Below are positions 26,966 through 36,615 of a DNA stretch of 64,000 nucleotides, one piece after another. The first letter of the stretch is position 1, and each line of letters starts with the position of its first letter. The notes beneath the pieces were generated by a model. The model did not search any database and had not been told where the DNA came from. It saw only the letters and a program-made list of their open reading frames with translations. This DNA comes from Pectobacterium aquaticum (GTDB lineage Bacteria > Pseudomonadota > Gammaproteobacteria > Enterobacterales > Enterobacteriaceae), in NCBI RefSeq assembly GCF_003382565.3, contig NZ_CP086253.1, forward strand, positions 1,922,001 to 1,986,000, read 5' to 3'. The position numbers and the translations under genes were made by a program.

Positions 26966-26998
26966 TGGCGACGTATTAACACGCTAGCCTATCACTCT

Positions 26999-27064
26999 CG
27001 ATATTCCCTGCTGACGGGCAGGGAATATCGCTGCAACAACCCCGGCAGGGTGTGCTCCCTGCCG
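26999..27064. terminator. Two adjacent hairpins after the pectate lyase gene
   Basis: A perfect 13-bp stem (CGATATTCCCTGC with GCAGGGAATATCG, 26999-27030) is followed by an 8-bp stem (CGGCAGGG with CCCTGCCG, 27043-27064). The two share the GCAGGG/CCCTGC arms, so alternative pairing between them is possible. No long T-run follows either. They probably end or protect the transcript. Confidence 0.55.
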
Positions 27065-27080
27065 TCATGAGATCCCCGCT

Positions 27081-27278
27081 TATACGCTAAATAATTCGAG
27101 TTTCAGGCAGGCGGCAAGCGAGGGACAAATTCGTCGGGAACGAATTTGACCAGCCAAAGGCTGGCCTTCGGTGAGAGACAGGATGTCTCTCATTTCATCC
27201 CGATGAGCTTACATAGGTAAGTGATTCGGGTGACTGAACGATGCCAACGCACATGCAACTTGAAGTATGACGAGTATA
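27081..27278. repeat. ERIC element with a 71-bp internal insertion
   Basis: ERIC on the minus orientation: it begins TATACGCTAAATAATTCGAG, carries GAGCTTACATAGGTAAGTGA in the core and ends CATGCAACTTGAAGTATGAC then GAGTATA. It is 198 bp, which is 127 bp plus 71 bp. The extra DNA is a run of small hairpins (about 27121-27193). ERICs with an insertion of about 70 bp have been described in other enterobacteria; the insert is treated separately here. Confidence 0.88.
27121..27193. repeat. Structured insert module A inside the ERIC
   Basis: Starts AGGGACAAATTCGTCGGGAA. Three small stems can be drawn: AAATTCG with CGAATTT around TCGGGAA, CCAGCC with GGCTGG, and AGAGAC with GTCTCT around AGGAT. The layout and loops match the module at 49058-49136, while the stem sequences differ and remain complementary. 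Confidence 0.75.
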
Positions 27279-27362
27279 TTTGATCTGCGTTGAAGTATTT
27301 GTCATCCGCTCACCGCATCATGGTGAATGGAGCTATTTGGCTCAACTGAGGTATCGCCGTTT

Positions 27363-28256
27363 ATGGAACAGTTGAAATCGGAACTCAGTACGGTGTTAGG
27401 GGAAAGCCTCAGCCGACTTGAGCGCATAAGCGAACAGCCGTATGCGGATCTGTATGCCTTGTATGATAAAGAAGGCAACGCCATTCCTTTGTTGGCTAAA
27501 AGTTATGTTTGTCAGGGCGTGGCACAGCAGGAAGCTTACAAACTCTCGATGCTGGCGCGTGAGGGCGACGTGCGTCTGCCAACCGTTTACGGGCTGGTGC
27601 TGACGCAACAGCAGCCTTATCGGGAACTGCTGCTGATTGAGCGTTTGCGCGGTGTGTCGGTGGAAGCGCCACCACGAAGCGGCCAGCGCTGGACCTTGCT
27701 GATGGACCAAATCGTTGAAAATGTATTGGCCTGGCACCGAATTGATAGTCATGGCTGCGTCGGTTCGGTGGACAGCACGCAGGACAATGATTGGTTCAGT
27801 TGGTATCAACAGCGTCTGGAAGTCCTGTGGTCCACGTTGCTCAATGTCAATGCGCCACAGCTTACGCAGCAGGACCGGAGCGTGCTTTATCGTTCGCGCC
27901 AGTGTTTAGAGATGCTGTTTGAGGATTTCGAAGATGGCTGCGTGCTGGTACACGGTAACCTGTCGCTGCGCAGTATGTTGAAGGACGCACGTAGCGATCA
28001 GCTATTGGCCATGATCAATCCGGGAATGATGCTGTGGGCACCCAGAGAGTATGAACTCTTCCGCCTTTGTGAGTCCGGCATGCCGGAGCAGTTGCTTTAT
28101 CACTATCTGAAACAGGCACCGGTGTCTGAATCCTTTGTCTACCGGCGCTGGCTATATGTCATTTGGGAAGCGGTATCCCGCTATATCCACACGGGACAGC
28201 TAGACCGTCAGCTATTTGATGTGGCTTCCCGTGAGTTGTCCCCTTGGCTGGAGTGA
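27363..28256 (+). CDS. ycbJ: Conserved protein YcbJ (aminoglycoside phosphotransferase-like)
   Basis: Protein of unknown function, 297 aa, closely resembling E. coli YcbJ along its length. It has a degenerate phosphotransferase/kinase-like pattern, including VLVHGNLSLRSMLKD (a catalytic-loop-like HGNxxxxN/S region) and LLLIERLRGVSVEAP. The ATG at 27363 gives the E. coli start (MEQLKSEL); an in-frame start at 27327 is not favoured. Its last 49 bp overlap the end of elyC on the opposite strand. Its role is not known to me. Confidence 0.88.
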   Translation: MEQLKSELSTVLGESLSRLERISEQPYADLYALYDKEGNAIPLLAKSYVCQGVAQQEAYKLSMLAREGDVRLPTVYGLVLTQQQPYRELLLIERLRGVSVEAPPRSGQRWTLLMDQIVENVLAWHRIDSHGCVGSVDSTQDNDWFSWYQQRLEVLWSTLLNVNAPQLTQQDRSVLYRSRQCLEMLFEDFEDGCVLVHGNLSLRSMLKDARSDQLLAMINPGMMLWAPREYELFRLCESGMPEQLLYHYLKQAPVSESFVYRRWLYVIWEAVSRYIHTGQLDRQLFDVASRELSPWLE

Positions 28257-29056
28257 GCCTGCGGTTGTTCCGCGTCGTGCGGTGCTGCCGTGGTTCCCTT
28301 CAGTGCCTGCCAGAGGCGACCGAGCGTTTCATACCAGGCTCGCTCGCTGTGCGATAAATAGTAAGCGGAAGGGAATACTTTTTCCCACGGGTTGAGCGCG
28401 GAGGTGATCGCCATCTGGTTGGCTGGCGCGGGAATCGGCGCTAACCCCTGAGCCTGGAAGAATCGCATGGCGCGAGGTAAATGGTTGGCTGAGGTCACCA
28501 GCAAGAAAGGGCGTTCGCCAACAATCTTAGCCGTTGCCGCCGCTTCCTCTTCCGTATCCCTTGGCGTATCCAGAATGATGATGTCCTGCTGGGGAATGCC
28601 CAAGCTTTCGGCGACCAGTGCCGCGGTTTTCGCACTGCTGACAGGGTTCCCCTGAGCGGCTCCACCGGTAAAAATCAATTTTGCGCCGGGATTGGCATGA
28701 TAAAGGCGAACCCCTTCCGTGACGCGCGGGAGGCTGTTGCTGATGAGATTAGAACTGGGTGCCCATTCTGCGTTATAGGTATATCCCCCGCCTAGCACGA
28801 CAATATACTCGGCTTTGCTCGCCTGTGGCGTCTGTCGCCAGGTCGGGTAGTGTGATTCCAGTGGTAATAAAAGTCGATCGGCAACAGGTTGTAGGCTGAG
28901 CAGAATAAGCATCAGCCAACTGGCTAATATTATCGTTTTCCCCGTGCGCTGCCGCTGGGTAAACCAAAGCAGCAACAGGCCAACACCCATCAGAAGCAAT
29001 AGCAATGGCAGGGGCTGAAGAAGGCCACCGACGAACTTTTTGAGTGTGAAAAGCAT
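28208..29056 (-). CDS. elyC: Envelope biogenesis factor ElyC (DUF218)
   Basis: Inner-membrane protein required for envelope integrity and peptidoglycan assembly at low temperature in E. coli. 282 aa: two N-terminal hydrophobic segments (about 15-31 and 40-58), then a DUF218 domain with YIVVLGGGYTYN, KLIFTGGAAQGN and FLLVTSANHLPRAMRFF. The C-terminus after about residue 255 is a polar, low-complexity tail longer than in E. coli (PHDAEQPQAHSSQGDNS), and this tail is the part that overlaps ycbJ. Confidence 0.93.
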   Translation of the reverse strand: MLFTLKKFVGGLLQPLPLLLLLMGVGLLLLWFTQRQRTGKTIILASWLMLILLSLQPVADRLLLPLESHYPTWRQTPQASKAEYIVVLGGGYTYNAEWAPSSNLISNSLPRVTEGVRLYHANPGAKLIFTGGAAQGNPVSSAKTAALVAESLGIPQQDIIILDTPRDTEEEAAATAKIVGERPFLLVTSANHLPRAMRFFQAQGLAPIPAPANQMAITSALNPWEKVFPSAYYLSHSERAWYETLGRLWQALKGTTAAPHDAEQPQAHSSQGDNSREATSNS

Positions 29057-29222
29057 AAAATTGCATTCCTTTTGAGTGAAAAAACCGCATTTGGGAAGAT
29101 ATCATGCGGTAAGGCCATTTATTCTAAGCCAGCCTGTGCCAAAATGGCAGACTGTAAAAAATCGCATCGCGCAGACATGTCCTGCACGAGATCCCCGTTT
29201 ATATGATGCGGAACAATGACTG

Positions 29223-30008
29223 ATGCAGGATCGCAATTTTAACGATATCGCCGAAAAATTTGCTCAGAATATCTATGGCACGACGAAGGGGAGACTTCGG
29301 CTGGCGGTATTGTGGCAGGATCTTAGCGATCTTTTGACCCGACTTCCGGCACGGCCTTTGCGCATCCTTGATGCGGGAGGCGGTGAAGGGCAGATGGCTT
29401 GTCGTCTGGCGGCTTTAGGACATCAGGTCTTGTTGTGCGATGTTTCCGGTGAGATGATTCAGCGCGCCAAAAATGCGGCAGCGGAGCAGGGCGTTACCCA
29501 TAATATGCGTTTTGTGCAGTGTGCCGCACAGGATGTCGCGCACTATATGGACAGCCCCGCCGATCTGATATTGTTCCATGCGGTGCTGGAGTGGGTCGCG
29601 CAACCGCAGCAGGTACTGAAAACACTGTACGATTGCCTGTCGCCGGGTGGTGCCTTGTCCCTGATGTTCTATAACCATCATGGGCTGTTGATGCGTAACA
29701 TGGTGGTGGGCAATTTTGATTATGTTCAGGCCGGAATGCCTAAGGGCAAACGGCGCTCGCTCTCGCCGGATCACCCGCTGAACCCGCAAGACGTGTACGG
29801 CTGGCTTGATGAGATGGGGCTGACCATTAGCGGGAAAACTGGCGTGCGCGTGTTTCATGACTACTTGAAAAACAAACAGCAGCAAGTTGAGAAATTTGAC
29901 GACATTCTGGAGATTGAACAGCGGTATTGTCGGCAAGAGCCTTTTGTGAGTTTGGGCCGTTATATCCATGTCATGGCGCATAAACCCCATTTGAAGGATG
30001 CATTATGA
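29223..30008 (+). CDS. cmoM: tRNA 5-carboxymethoxyuridine methyltransferase CmoM
   Basis: S-adenosylmethionine-dependent methyltransferase (formerly SmtA) that methylates cmo5U at tRNA wobble position 34. 261 aa, Rossmann fold: motif I LDAGGGEGQMACRLA about residues 44-58, CDVSGEMIQRA and LILFHAVLEWV. It is nearly identical to the E. coli N-terminus (MQDRNFNDIAEKFA). Its stop overlaps mukF by 4 bp, so it heads the mukFEB operon. Confidence 0.96.
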   Translation: MQDRNFNDIAEKFAQNIYGTTKGRLRLAVLWQDLSDLLTRLPARPLRILDAGGGEGQMACRLAALGHQVLLCDVSGEMIQRAKNAAAEQGVTHNMRFVQCAAQDVAHYMDSPADLILFHAVLEWVAQPQQVLKTLYDCLSPGGALSLMFYNHHGLLMRNMVVGNFDYVQAGMPKGKRRSLSPDHPLNPQDVYGWLDEMGLTISGKTGVRVFHDYLKNKQQQVEKFDDILEIEQRYCRQEPFVSLGRYIHVMAHKPHLKDAL

Positions 30009-31330
30009 GTGATTTTTCCCAGACTGTACCCGAACTGGTCGCCTGGGCACGAAAAAACGATTTCTCCATTTCTCTCCCCACCGAACGTCTGGCGTTTTTG
30101 ATGGCGATTGCCACGCTTAACGGCGAACGCATGGATGGTGAAATGAGTGAAGGTGAGTTGATTGATGCCTTCCGTCACGTGAGTCAGGGATTTGATCAGA
30201 CGAACGAAACCATTACCCTTCGCGCCAATAACGCGATTAACGATCTGGTGCGCCAGCGCTTGCTTAACCGTTTTACCAGCGAACAGGCCGAAGGTCATGC
30301 GATTTATCGTCTGACCCCGCTGGGGATTGGCATTACCGATTATTACATTCGGCAGCGTGAGTTCTCGACGCTGCGTCTTTCCATGCAGCTCTCTATCGTG
30401 GCGCAAGAACTCAGTCGTGCAGCCGATGCGGCGGAGGAAGACGGCGATGAGTTTCACTGGCACCGCAACGTATTTGCGCCGCTGAAATATTCCGTTGCAG
30501 AAATTTTTGACAGTATCGATCTGTCACAGCGCGTAATGGATGAGCAGCAGCAGGGCGTTAAAGACGATATCGCCGCGCTGTTAAATCAGGACTGGCGAGC
30601 CGCGATCAGTAGCTGTGAACAACTGCTGACGGAAACGTCATCGACGCTGCGTGAGCTACAGGATACGCTGGAAGCCGCAGGCGACAAATTGCAGACGAGC
30701 CTGTTGAGCATTCAGGATGCGATTATGAATAATCCGCATAATCTGGAATTTGTCGACAAGCTGGTATTTGACCTGCAAAACAAACTCGATCGCATCGTGA
30801 GCTGGGGACAGCAGACGATAGATCTGTGGATTGGTTATGACCGCCACGTACATAAGTTTATCCGTACCGCGATTGATATGGATAAAAACCGCGTCTTTGC
30901 CCAGCGGTTGCGTCAGTCGGTGCAGAGCTATTTCGATAGTCCTTGGGCGCTGACGTTCGCCAATGCCGATCGCATGCTGGATATGCGCGACGAAGAGCTG
31001 ACGCTGCGTAGTGAAGAAGTCACCGGTGAACTGCCGCCGGAGCTGGAATACGAAGAGTTTAGTGAAATGCGCGAGCAGCTTATCGCGCTGGTCGAGCAGG
31101 CGCTGCATAAATATAAAGCGCAACAGATTCCGCTGGATTTGAGTGAAGTGATGCGTGAATACCTCGCGCAGCATCCTCGCTCGCGGCATTTTGATGTTGC
31201 CCGAATCGTGGTCGACCAGGCTGTACGTCTGGGCGTAGCCGAAACAGATTTCACCGGATTGCCTGCATTGTGGCAGGCGATCAATGATTACGGAGCCAAG
31301 GTGCAGGCCCATGTCATCGACAAATATTGA
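30005..31330 (+). CDS. mukF: Chromosome partition protein MukF (kleisin)
   Basis: Kleisin subunit of the MukBEF condensin; joins MukB heads and binds MukE. 441 aa. The N-terminal winged-helix dimerisation domain (starting MSDFSQTVPELVAWARKNDF) is followed by a helical middle domain and the C-terminal winged helix that contacts the MukB head. The 3' end overlaps mukE by 20 bp. Operon order cmoM-mukF-mukE-mukB is the same as in E. coli. Confidence 0.97.
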   Translation: MSDFSQTVPELVAWARKNDFSISLPTERLAFLMAIATLNGERMDGEMSEGELIDAFRHVSQGFDQTNETITLRANNAINDLVRQRLLNRFTSEQAEGHAIYRLTPLGIGITDYYIRQREFSTLRLSMQLSIVAQELSRAADAAEEDGDEFHWHRNVFAPLKYSVAEIFDSIDLSQRVMDEQQQGVKDDIAALLNQDWRAAISSCEQLLTETSSTLRELQDTLEAAGDKLQTSLLSIQDAIMNNPHNLEFVDKLVFDLQNKLDRIVSWGQQTIDLWIGYDRHVHKFIRTAIDMDKNRVFAQRLRQSVQSYFDSPWALTFANADRMLDMRDEELTLRSEEVTGELPPELEYEEFSEMREQLIALVEQALHKYKAQQIPLDLSEVMREYLAQHPRSRHFDVARIVVDQAVRLGVAETDFTGLPALWQAINDYGAKVQAHVIDKY

Positions 31331-32033
31331 ACAATTTATGCCAGTGAAGCTGGCAACCGCGCTGTCGAATACTCTCTTTCCTGCGCTGGACAGCCAATTG
31401 CGCGCCGGGCGTCATGTTGGCATTGAAGAACTGGAAAACCACGTATTTTTGATGGATTTCCAGGAGGTGCTGGAAGCGTTCTACAGCCGCTATAACGTGG
31501 AACTGATTCGCGCGCCGGAAGGGTTCTTCTATCTGCGTCCGCGCTCTACCACGCTGATCGCTCGCTCGGTGCTGTCTGAACTGGATATGATGGTAGGGAA
31601 AATTCTCTGCTATCTCTATCTGAGCCCAGAACGTTTGGCGCACGAAGGCATTTTCAGCCAGCAGGAGCTGTATGAAGAGCTGCTGAGTCTGGCGGATGAA
31701 AGCAAACTGCTGAAGCTGGTTAACCAGCGTTCGACCGGTTCCGATCTGGATCGCCAAAAATTGCAGGAAAAAGTCAGAACGTCGCTTAACCGCTTACGTC
31801 GGTTAGGCATGATCTACTTTATGGGCAATGACAGCAGCAAATTCAGAATTACTGAATCGGTGTTCCGCTTCGGGGCTGATGTGCGCAGCGGCGATGATGC
31901 CCGCGAAGCACAGCTACGCATGATTCGCGATGGTGAAGCGATGCCTGTTGAAGGTAGTTTGTCGCTGAAAGATGACAGCGATGACAATGATCGCACCGAT
32001 GATACCGCGCCAGAAACGGGCGAGGATGAATAA
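31311..32033 (+). CDS. mukE: Chromosome partition protein MukE
   Basis: Accessory subunit of the MukBEF condensin, 240 aa. It starts MSSTNIEQFMPVKLA as in E. coli; the frame is open to 31284 but that extension lies within mukF. The conserved body (RAPEGFFYLRPRSTTLI, SVLSELDMMVGKILCYLYLSPERLA) is followed by a variable acidic tail rich in Asp and Glu. It binds MukF and modulates MukB ATPase activity. Confidence 0.96.
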   Translation: MSSTNIEQFMPVKLATALSNTLFPALDSQLRAGRHVGIEELENHVFLMDFQEVLEAFYSRYNVELIRAPEGFFYLRPRSTTLIARSVLSELDMMVGKILCYLYLSPERLAHEGIFSQQELYEELLSLADESKLLKLVNQRSTGSDLDRQKLQEKVRTSLNRLRRLGMIYFMGNDSSKFRITESVFRFGADVRSGDDAREAQLRMIRDGEAMPVEGSLSLKDDSDDNDRTDDTAPETGEDE

Positions 32034-32086
32034 GAGCTTATCCCATTCCTACTGGGGCAGGCTTTAAGTGTTGAGGATGAACAGGA

Positions 32087-35000
32087 ATGATTGAACGCGG
32101 TAAGTTTCGCTCACTAACGCTGGTCAACTGGAACGGCTTTTTTGCCCGCACCTTCGATCTGGACGAACTGGTTACCACGCTATCCGGCGGTAACGGTGCC
32201 GGGAAATCCACCACGATGGCCGCCTTTATTACGGCGCTGATCCCTGACCTGACGCTGTTGCACTTCAGGAACACCACCGAAGCCGGTGCCACCAGCGGCT
32301 CACGCGATAAAGGTCTGCACGGTAAATTGCGCGCCGGCGTCTGCTACTCCACGCTGGATGTCGTTAACTCACGTCATCAGCGCGTGCTGGTTGGGGTCCG
32401 TCTCCAGCAGGTGGCAGGGCGCGACCGTAAAGTCGATATCAAACCCTTCACCATTCAGGGATTACCGACGGCGATACAGCCGACGCAAATTCTGACGCAG
32501 ATGGTCGGCGATCGTCAGGCGCGTGTGCTCTCATTACAGGAGCTGAAAGATCGCGTCGAGGAGATGGAAGGCGTTCAATTCAAGCAGTTTAACTCCATCA
32601 CCGACTATCACTCGCTGATGTTTGATTTAGGCGTGGTGCCGCGTCGTCTGCGTTCTGCTTCCGATCGCAGTAAGTTCTATCGTCTGATCGAAGCGTCGCT
32701 GTACGGCGGTATTTCCAGCGCGATTACTCGCTCGCTGCGTGACTACCTGCTGCCAGAAAACAGCGGCGTACGGAAAGCGTTTCAGGATATGGAAGCCGCG
32801 CTGCGTGAAAACCGCATGACGCTGGAGGCGATTCGCGTCACCCAGTCCGATCGCGATCTGTTTAAACATCTGATCTCTGAAGCGACCTCCTATGTTGCCG
32901 CCGACTACATGCGGCACGCCAATGAGCGCCGTATTCATCTGGATGGGGCGTTGGAACTGCGTCGTGACCTGTTCTCCAGCCGTAAGCAACTGTCCAGCGA
33001 GCAATATCGTCATGTAGAAATGGCGCGGGAGCTGGCGGAGCAGAGCGGGGCCGAAGGCGATCTGGAAACAGATTATCAGGCCGCCAGCGACCACCTGAAC
33101 CTGGTGCAGACAGCGATGCGCCAGCAGGAAAAAATCGAGCGCTATAACGCCGATCTGGAAGAATTGAGCTATCGCCTCGAAGAACAGAACGAGGTGGTGG
33201 AAGAGGCACGGGAGCAGCAGGCGGAAAATGAAGAACGTGCCGATGCTGCCGAGCTGGAAGTGGATGAGCTGAAAAGCCAGCTTGCCGATTATCAGCAGGC
33301 GTTGGACGTGCAGCAGACGCGTGCTATTCAGTACCAGCAAGCTCAGCAGGCGCTAGAACGTGCCCGCACGCTATGTCAGTTGCCGGATTTAACGGCTGAG
33401 AATGCGGATGAGTGGCTGGACAGCTATCAGGCCAAAGAGCAGGAAGCGACAGAAATTTTGATGCTGCTGGAGCAAAAACTGAGCGTGGCCGATGCGGCGC
33501 ACGGCCAGTTTGAACAAGCCTATCAGCTGGTGACTAAGATTGCTGGTGCGGTGAATCGCAACGAAGCCTGGCAGGTTGCGCGCGATTTGCTGCGTGACAG
33601 CGCTTCACAACGCTATCAGGCGGAGCGGGTACAGCCGCTGCGGATGCGGTTGTCTGAGCTGGAACAGCGACTGCGTGAACAGCAAGATGCCGAGCGGTTA
33701 TTGCAGGATTTCAGCAAACGCAACGGTCAGGATTATCAACCGGAAGAGCTGGAATCCCTCCAGCAAGAACTTGATGCCCGCATAGAAACGCTGTCATCGC
33801 TGGTGGCGGAAGCGGGTGAGCGTCGCATGGCGCTGCGTCAGGAGTTGGAGCAAACCCAACAGCGAATTCAGAAGCTGACGTCGCGTGCGCCAGTCTGGCT
33901 GGCTGCGCAGGAAATGCTGACGCAGTTGAGCGAGCAGAGCGGCGAAACGTTTGAAGATAGCCGTCAGGTAACGGAGTTCATGCAGCAGTTGCTGGAGCGC
34001 GAGCGTGAAACCACGGTTGAACGTGATGACATCGCTGCGCGTAAACGGCAGATCGAAGCGCAGATTGAGCGCCTGAGTCAACCCGGTGGTTCGGAAGACC
34101 CGCGCCTGAACGCGCTGGCGGAACGCTTTGGCGGCGTGCTGCTGTCTGAGATTTATGATGACGTGACGTTGGATGATGCGCCGTACTTCTCGGCGCTGTA
34201 TGGCCCCTCCCGCCATGCCATTGTGGTATCCGATCTCTCGCTGGTTCGCGATCAGCTTGCCGGTCTGGAAGACTGTCCAGAAGATCTGTACCTGATCGAG
34301 GGGGACCCGCAGTCGTTTGATGACAGCGTATTTGCCGTTGACGAGCTGGAACGTGCCGTCGTGGTGAAAGTCGCGGAGCGCCAGTGGCGTTATTCGCGTT
34401 TCCCAGAAGTGCCGCTGTTTGGCCGCGCCGCGCGGGAAATGCGCCTGGAAAGCCTGCGTGATGAGCGCGAAGCGCTGGCGGAACAGTATGCCACGCTGTC
34501 GTTTGACGTGCAGAAAACGCAGCGCTTGCACCAGTCTTTTGGTCGCTTTATCGGTACCCATCTGGCCGTTGTTTTTGATGACGATCCCGAAGTGGAAATC
34601 CGTACGCTCAGTGCCCGTCGCGGCGAGCTGGATCGGGCGATGGCGAGCTTTGATGGCGAAAACCAGCAGCAGCGTCAGCAGTACGATCAGGCGAAAGAAG
34701 CCAGCGCACAGCTGAATAAACTGATTCCGCGCATTAGCCTGCTTTGCGATGAGACATTGCAGGATCGTGTGGAAGAGATTCGTGCGGAACTGGATGAAAC
34801 GGAAGAGTCTGCCCGTTTCATTCAGCAGCACGGTGCAACGCTGGCTAAGCTGGAACCGTTGGTTTCTGTCCTGCAAAGCGACCCGCAGCAGCATGAGCAG
34901 TTGCAGGAAGATTATGCGCAGGCGCAGAACGCCCAGCGGCAGGCAAAACAGCAGGCGTTTGCGTTGACCGAAGTTGTGCAGCGTCGCGCGCACTTCAGCT

Positions 35001-36526
35001 ATGCCGATTCAGCTGGAATGCTGGGTGAGAATGCTGGCTTGAATGACAAACTGCGCCATCGTTTAGAACAGGCTGAAGCAGAACGGACAAAAGCGCGTGA
35101 GCAGCTACGCCAGCATCAGGCACAGCTGACGCAGTACAGTCAGGTTCAAGCCTCGCTGAAAAGTTCTTACGATGCCAAACAGGACATGCTGAAGGAACTG
35201 ACGCAAGAACTTCAGGATATCGGCGTACGTGCGGATGCGGATGCCGAAGCGCGCGCTCGTCAGCGTCGTGATGAGCTGCATGCCGCATTAAGCACCAACC
35301 GCTCGCGGCGTAATCAGTTGGAAAAACAGATTACGTTCTGTGAAGCAGAAATGGACAGTTTGCAGAAGAAGCTGCGTAAACTGGAGCGTGATTACCATCA
35401 GATGCGTGAGCAGGTTGTGACGGCGAAAGCGGGCTGGTGTGCAGTCATGCGTTTGGTGAAAGACAACGGCGTCGAGCGCCGTCTGCACCGCCGTGAACTG
35501 GCGTATATGGAAGGCGATGAACTGCGTTCCATGTCGGATAAGGCGTTGGGTGCGCTGCGTCTGGCGGTTGCGGATAACGAACACCTGCGCGATGTGCTGC
35601 GGCTTTCCGAAGATCCGAAGCGGCCCGAGCGAAAAATCCAGTTCTATATCGCCGTTTACCAGCATCTGCGTGAACGTATCCGTCAGGATATTATCCGCAC
35701 CGATGATCCAGTTGAAGCCATTGAGCAGATGGAGATCGAGCTTAACCGTCTGACGGAAGAGCTGACGGCGCGTGAGCAGATGCTGGCCATCAGTTCTCGC
35801 AGCGTGGCAAACATCATTCGTAAAACGATCCAGCGCGAGCAGAACCGCATTCGGATGCTGAACCAGGGGCTGCAAGCGGTCGCATTTGGTCAGGTGAAGA
35901 GCGTTCGCCTCAACGTCAACGTGCGCGAAGCGCATACCACGCTGCTCAACGTGTTGTCCGAACAGCAGGAAATGCATCAGGATCTGTTTAACAGCAACCG
36001 TCTGACCTTCTCGGAAGCGTTGGCAAAACTGTATCAGCGCCTGAATCCTGAAATTGACATGGGGCAGCGCACGCCGCAAACCATCGGTGAAGAGCTGCTG
36101 GATTACCGAAACTACCTTGAAATGGAAGTTGAAGTTAACCGTGGCGCGGATGGTTGGCTAAGGGCGGAAAGTGGGGCGCTGTCGACTGGGGAAGCCATCG
36201 GTACTGGGATGTCGATTCTGGTTATGGTGGTACAGAGCTGGGAGGAAGAGTCTAAGCGTTTACGCGGTAAAGATATTATTCCATGTCGTCTGCTCTTCCT
36301 CGATGAGGCGGCGCGTCTGGATGCCAAATCGATCGCGACGCTGTTCGAGCTCTGCGATCGGCTGGAAATGCAGTTGGTCATCGCGGCACCGGAAAACATC
36401 AGCCCCGAGAAGGGAACCACCTATAAGCTGGTGCGTAAAGTCTACCAGAACAACGAGCACGTCCATGTGGTCGGGCTGCGCGGTTTCGGAACGGAAGCGC
36501 CAGAGACGCAAGAGCAAGCCTCATAG
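32087..36526 (+). CDS. mukB: Chromosome partition protein MukB (SMC-like ATPase)
   Basis: SMC-like ATPase of the MukBEF condensin, 1479 aa, full length. The N-terminal head has Walker A GGNGAGKST about residues 34-42; long coiled coils flank a hinge around residues 650-800; the C-terminal head carries LSTGEAIGTGMS (signature-like) and Walker B LLFLDEAARLD. The protein dimerises at the hinge and interacts with topoisomerase IV in E. coli. Many long reading frames on the opposite strand are artefacts of its codon use. It is the last gene of the operon. Confidence 0.98.
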   Translation: MIERGKFRSLTLVNWNGFFARTFDLDELVTTLSGGNGAGKSTTMAAFITALIPDLTLLHFRNTTEAGATSGSRDKGLHGKLRAGVCYSTLDVVNSRHQRVLVGVRLQQVAGRDRKVDIKPFTIQGLPTAIQPTQILTQMVGDRQARVLSLQELKDRVEEMEGVQFKQFNSITDYHSLMFDLGVVPRRLRSASDRSKFYRLIEASLYGGISSAITRSLRDYLLPENSGVRKAFQDMEAALRENRMTLEAIRVTQSDRDLFKHLISEATSYVAADYMRHANERRIHLDGALELRRDLFSSRKQLSSEQYRHVEMARELAEQSGAEGDLETDYQAASDHLNLVQTAMRQQEKIERYNADLEELSYRLEEQNEVVEEAREQQAENEERADAAELEVDELKSQLADYQQALDVQQTRAIQYQQAQQALERARTLCQLPDLTAENADEWLDSYQAKEQEATEILMLLEQKLSVADAAHGQFEQAYQLVTKIAGAVNRNEAWQVARDLLRDSASQRYQAERVQPLRMRLSELEQRLREQQDAERLLQDFSKRNGQDYQPEELESLQQELDARIETLSSLVAEAGERRMALRQELEQTQQRIQKLTSRAPVWLAAQEMLTQLSEQSGETFEDSRQVTEFMQQLLERERETTVERDDIAARKRQIEAQIERLSQPGGSEDPRLNALAERFGGVLLSEIYDDVTLDDAPYFSALYGPSRHAIVVSDLSLVRDQLAGLEDCPEDLYLIEGDPQSFDDSVFAVDELERAVVVKVAERQWRYSRFPEVPLFGRAAREMRLESLRDEREALAEQYATLSFDVQKTQRLHQSFGRFIGTHLAVVFDDDPEVEIRTLSARRGELDRAMASFDGENQQQRQQYDQAKEASAQLNKLIPRISLLCDETLQDRVEEIRAELDETEESARFIQQHGATLAKLEPLVSVLQSDPQQHEQLQEDYAQAQNAQRQAKQQAFALTEVVQRRAHFSYADSAGMLGENAGLNDKLRHRLEQAEAERTKAREQLRQHQAQLTQYSQVQASLKSSYDAKQDMLKELTQELQDIGVRADADAEARARQRRDELHAALSTNRSRRNQLEKQITFCEAEMDSLQKKLRKLERDYHQMREQVVTAKAGWCAVMRLVKDNGVERRLHRRELAYMEGDELRSMSDKALGALRLAVADNEHLRDVLRLSEDPKRPERKIQFYIAVYQHLRERIRQDIIRTDDPVEAIEQMEIELNRLTEELTAREQMLAISSRSVANIIRKTIQREQNRIRMLNQGLQAVAFGQVKSVRLNVNVREAHTTLLNVLSEQQEMHQDLFNSNRLTFSEALAKLYQRLNPEIDMGQRTPQTIGEELLDYRNYLEMEVEVNRGADGWLRAESGALSTGEAIGTGMSILVMVVQSWEEESKRLRGKDIIPCRLLFLDEAARLDAKSIATLFELCDRLEMQLVIAAPENISPEKGTTYKLVRKVYQNNEHVHVVGLRGFGTEAPETQEQAS

Positions 36527-36582
36527 TGGGGAAGCGGTAAAGGTGATCGTTGTAAACCTTGCCGCTATGTTCTTCTATAATG

Positions 36583-36615
36583 ATAAAGCCGCTTTTTAAG
36601 CGGCTTTATTTTTTT
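36583..36615 (+). terminator. Intrinsic terminator of the mukFEB operon
   Basis: ATAAAGCCGC pairs with GCGGCTTTAT around a T-rich loop and is followed by a run of T residues. The following roughly 340 bp up to ldtD contain no gene that I can support and are AT-rich. Confidence 0.9.

Noticed and set aside
33794..34993. 399-codon minus-strand frame within mukB
   Set aside because: Complete overlap with the essential mukB gene and no recognisable domain; a by-product of codon use in a long coiled-coil gene.
35288..36079. 263-codon minus-strand frame within mukB
   Set aside because: Same reason as the neighbouring frame; the conserved MukB head is encoded on the other strand.
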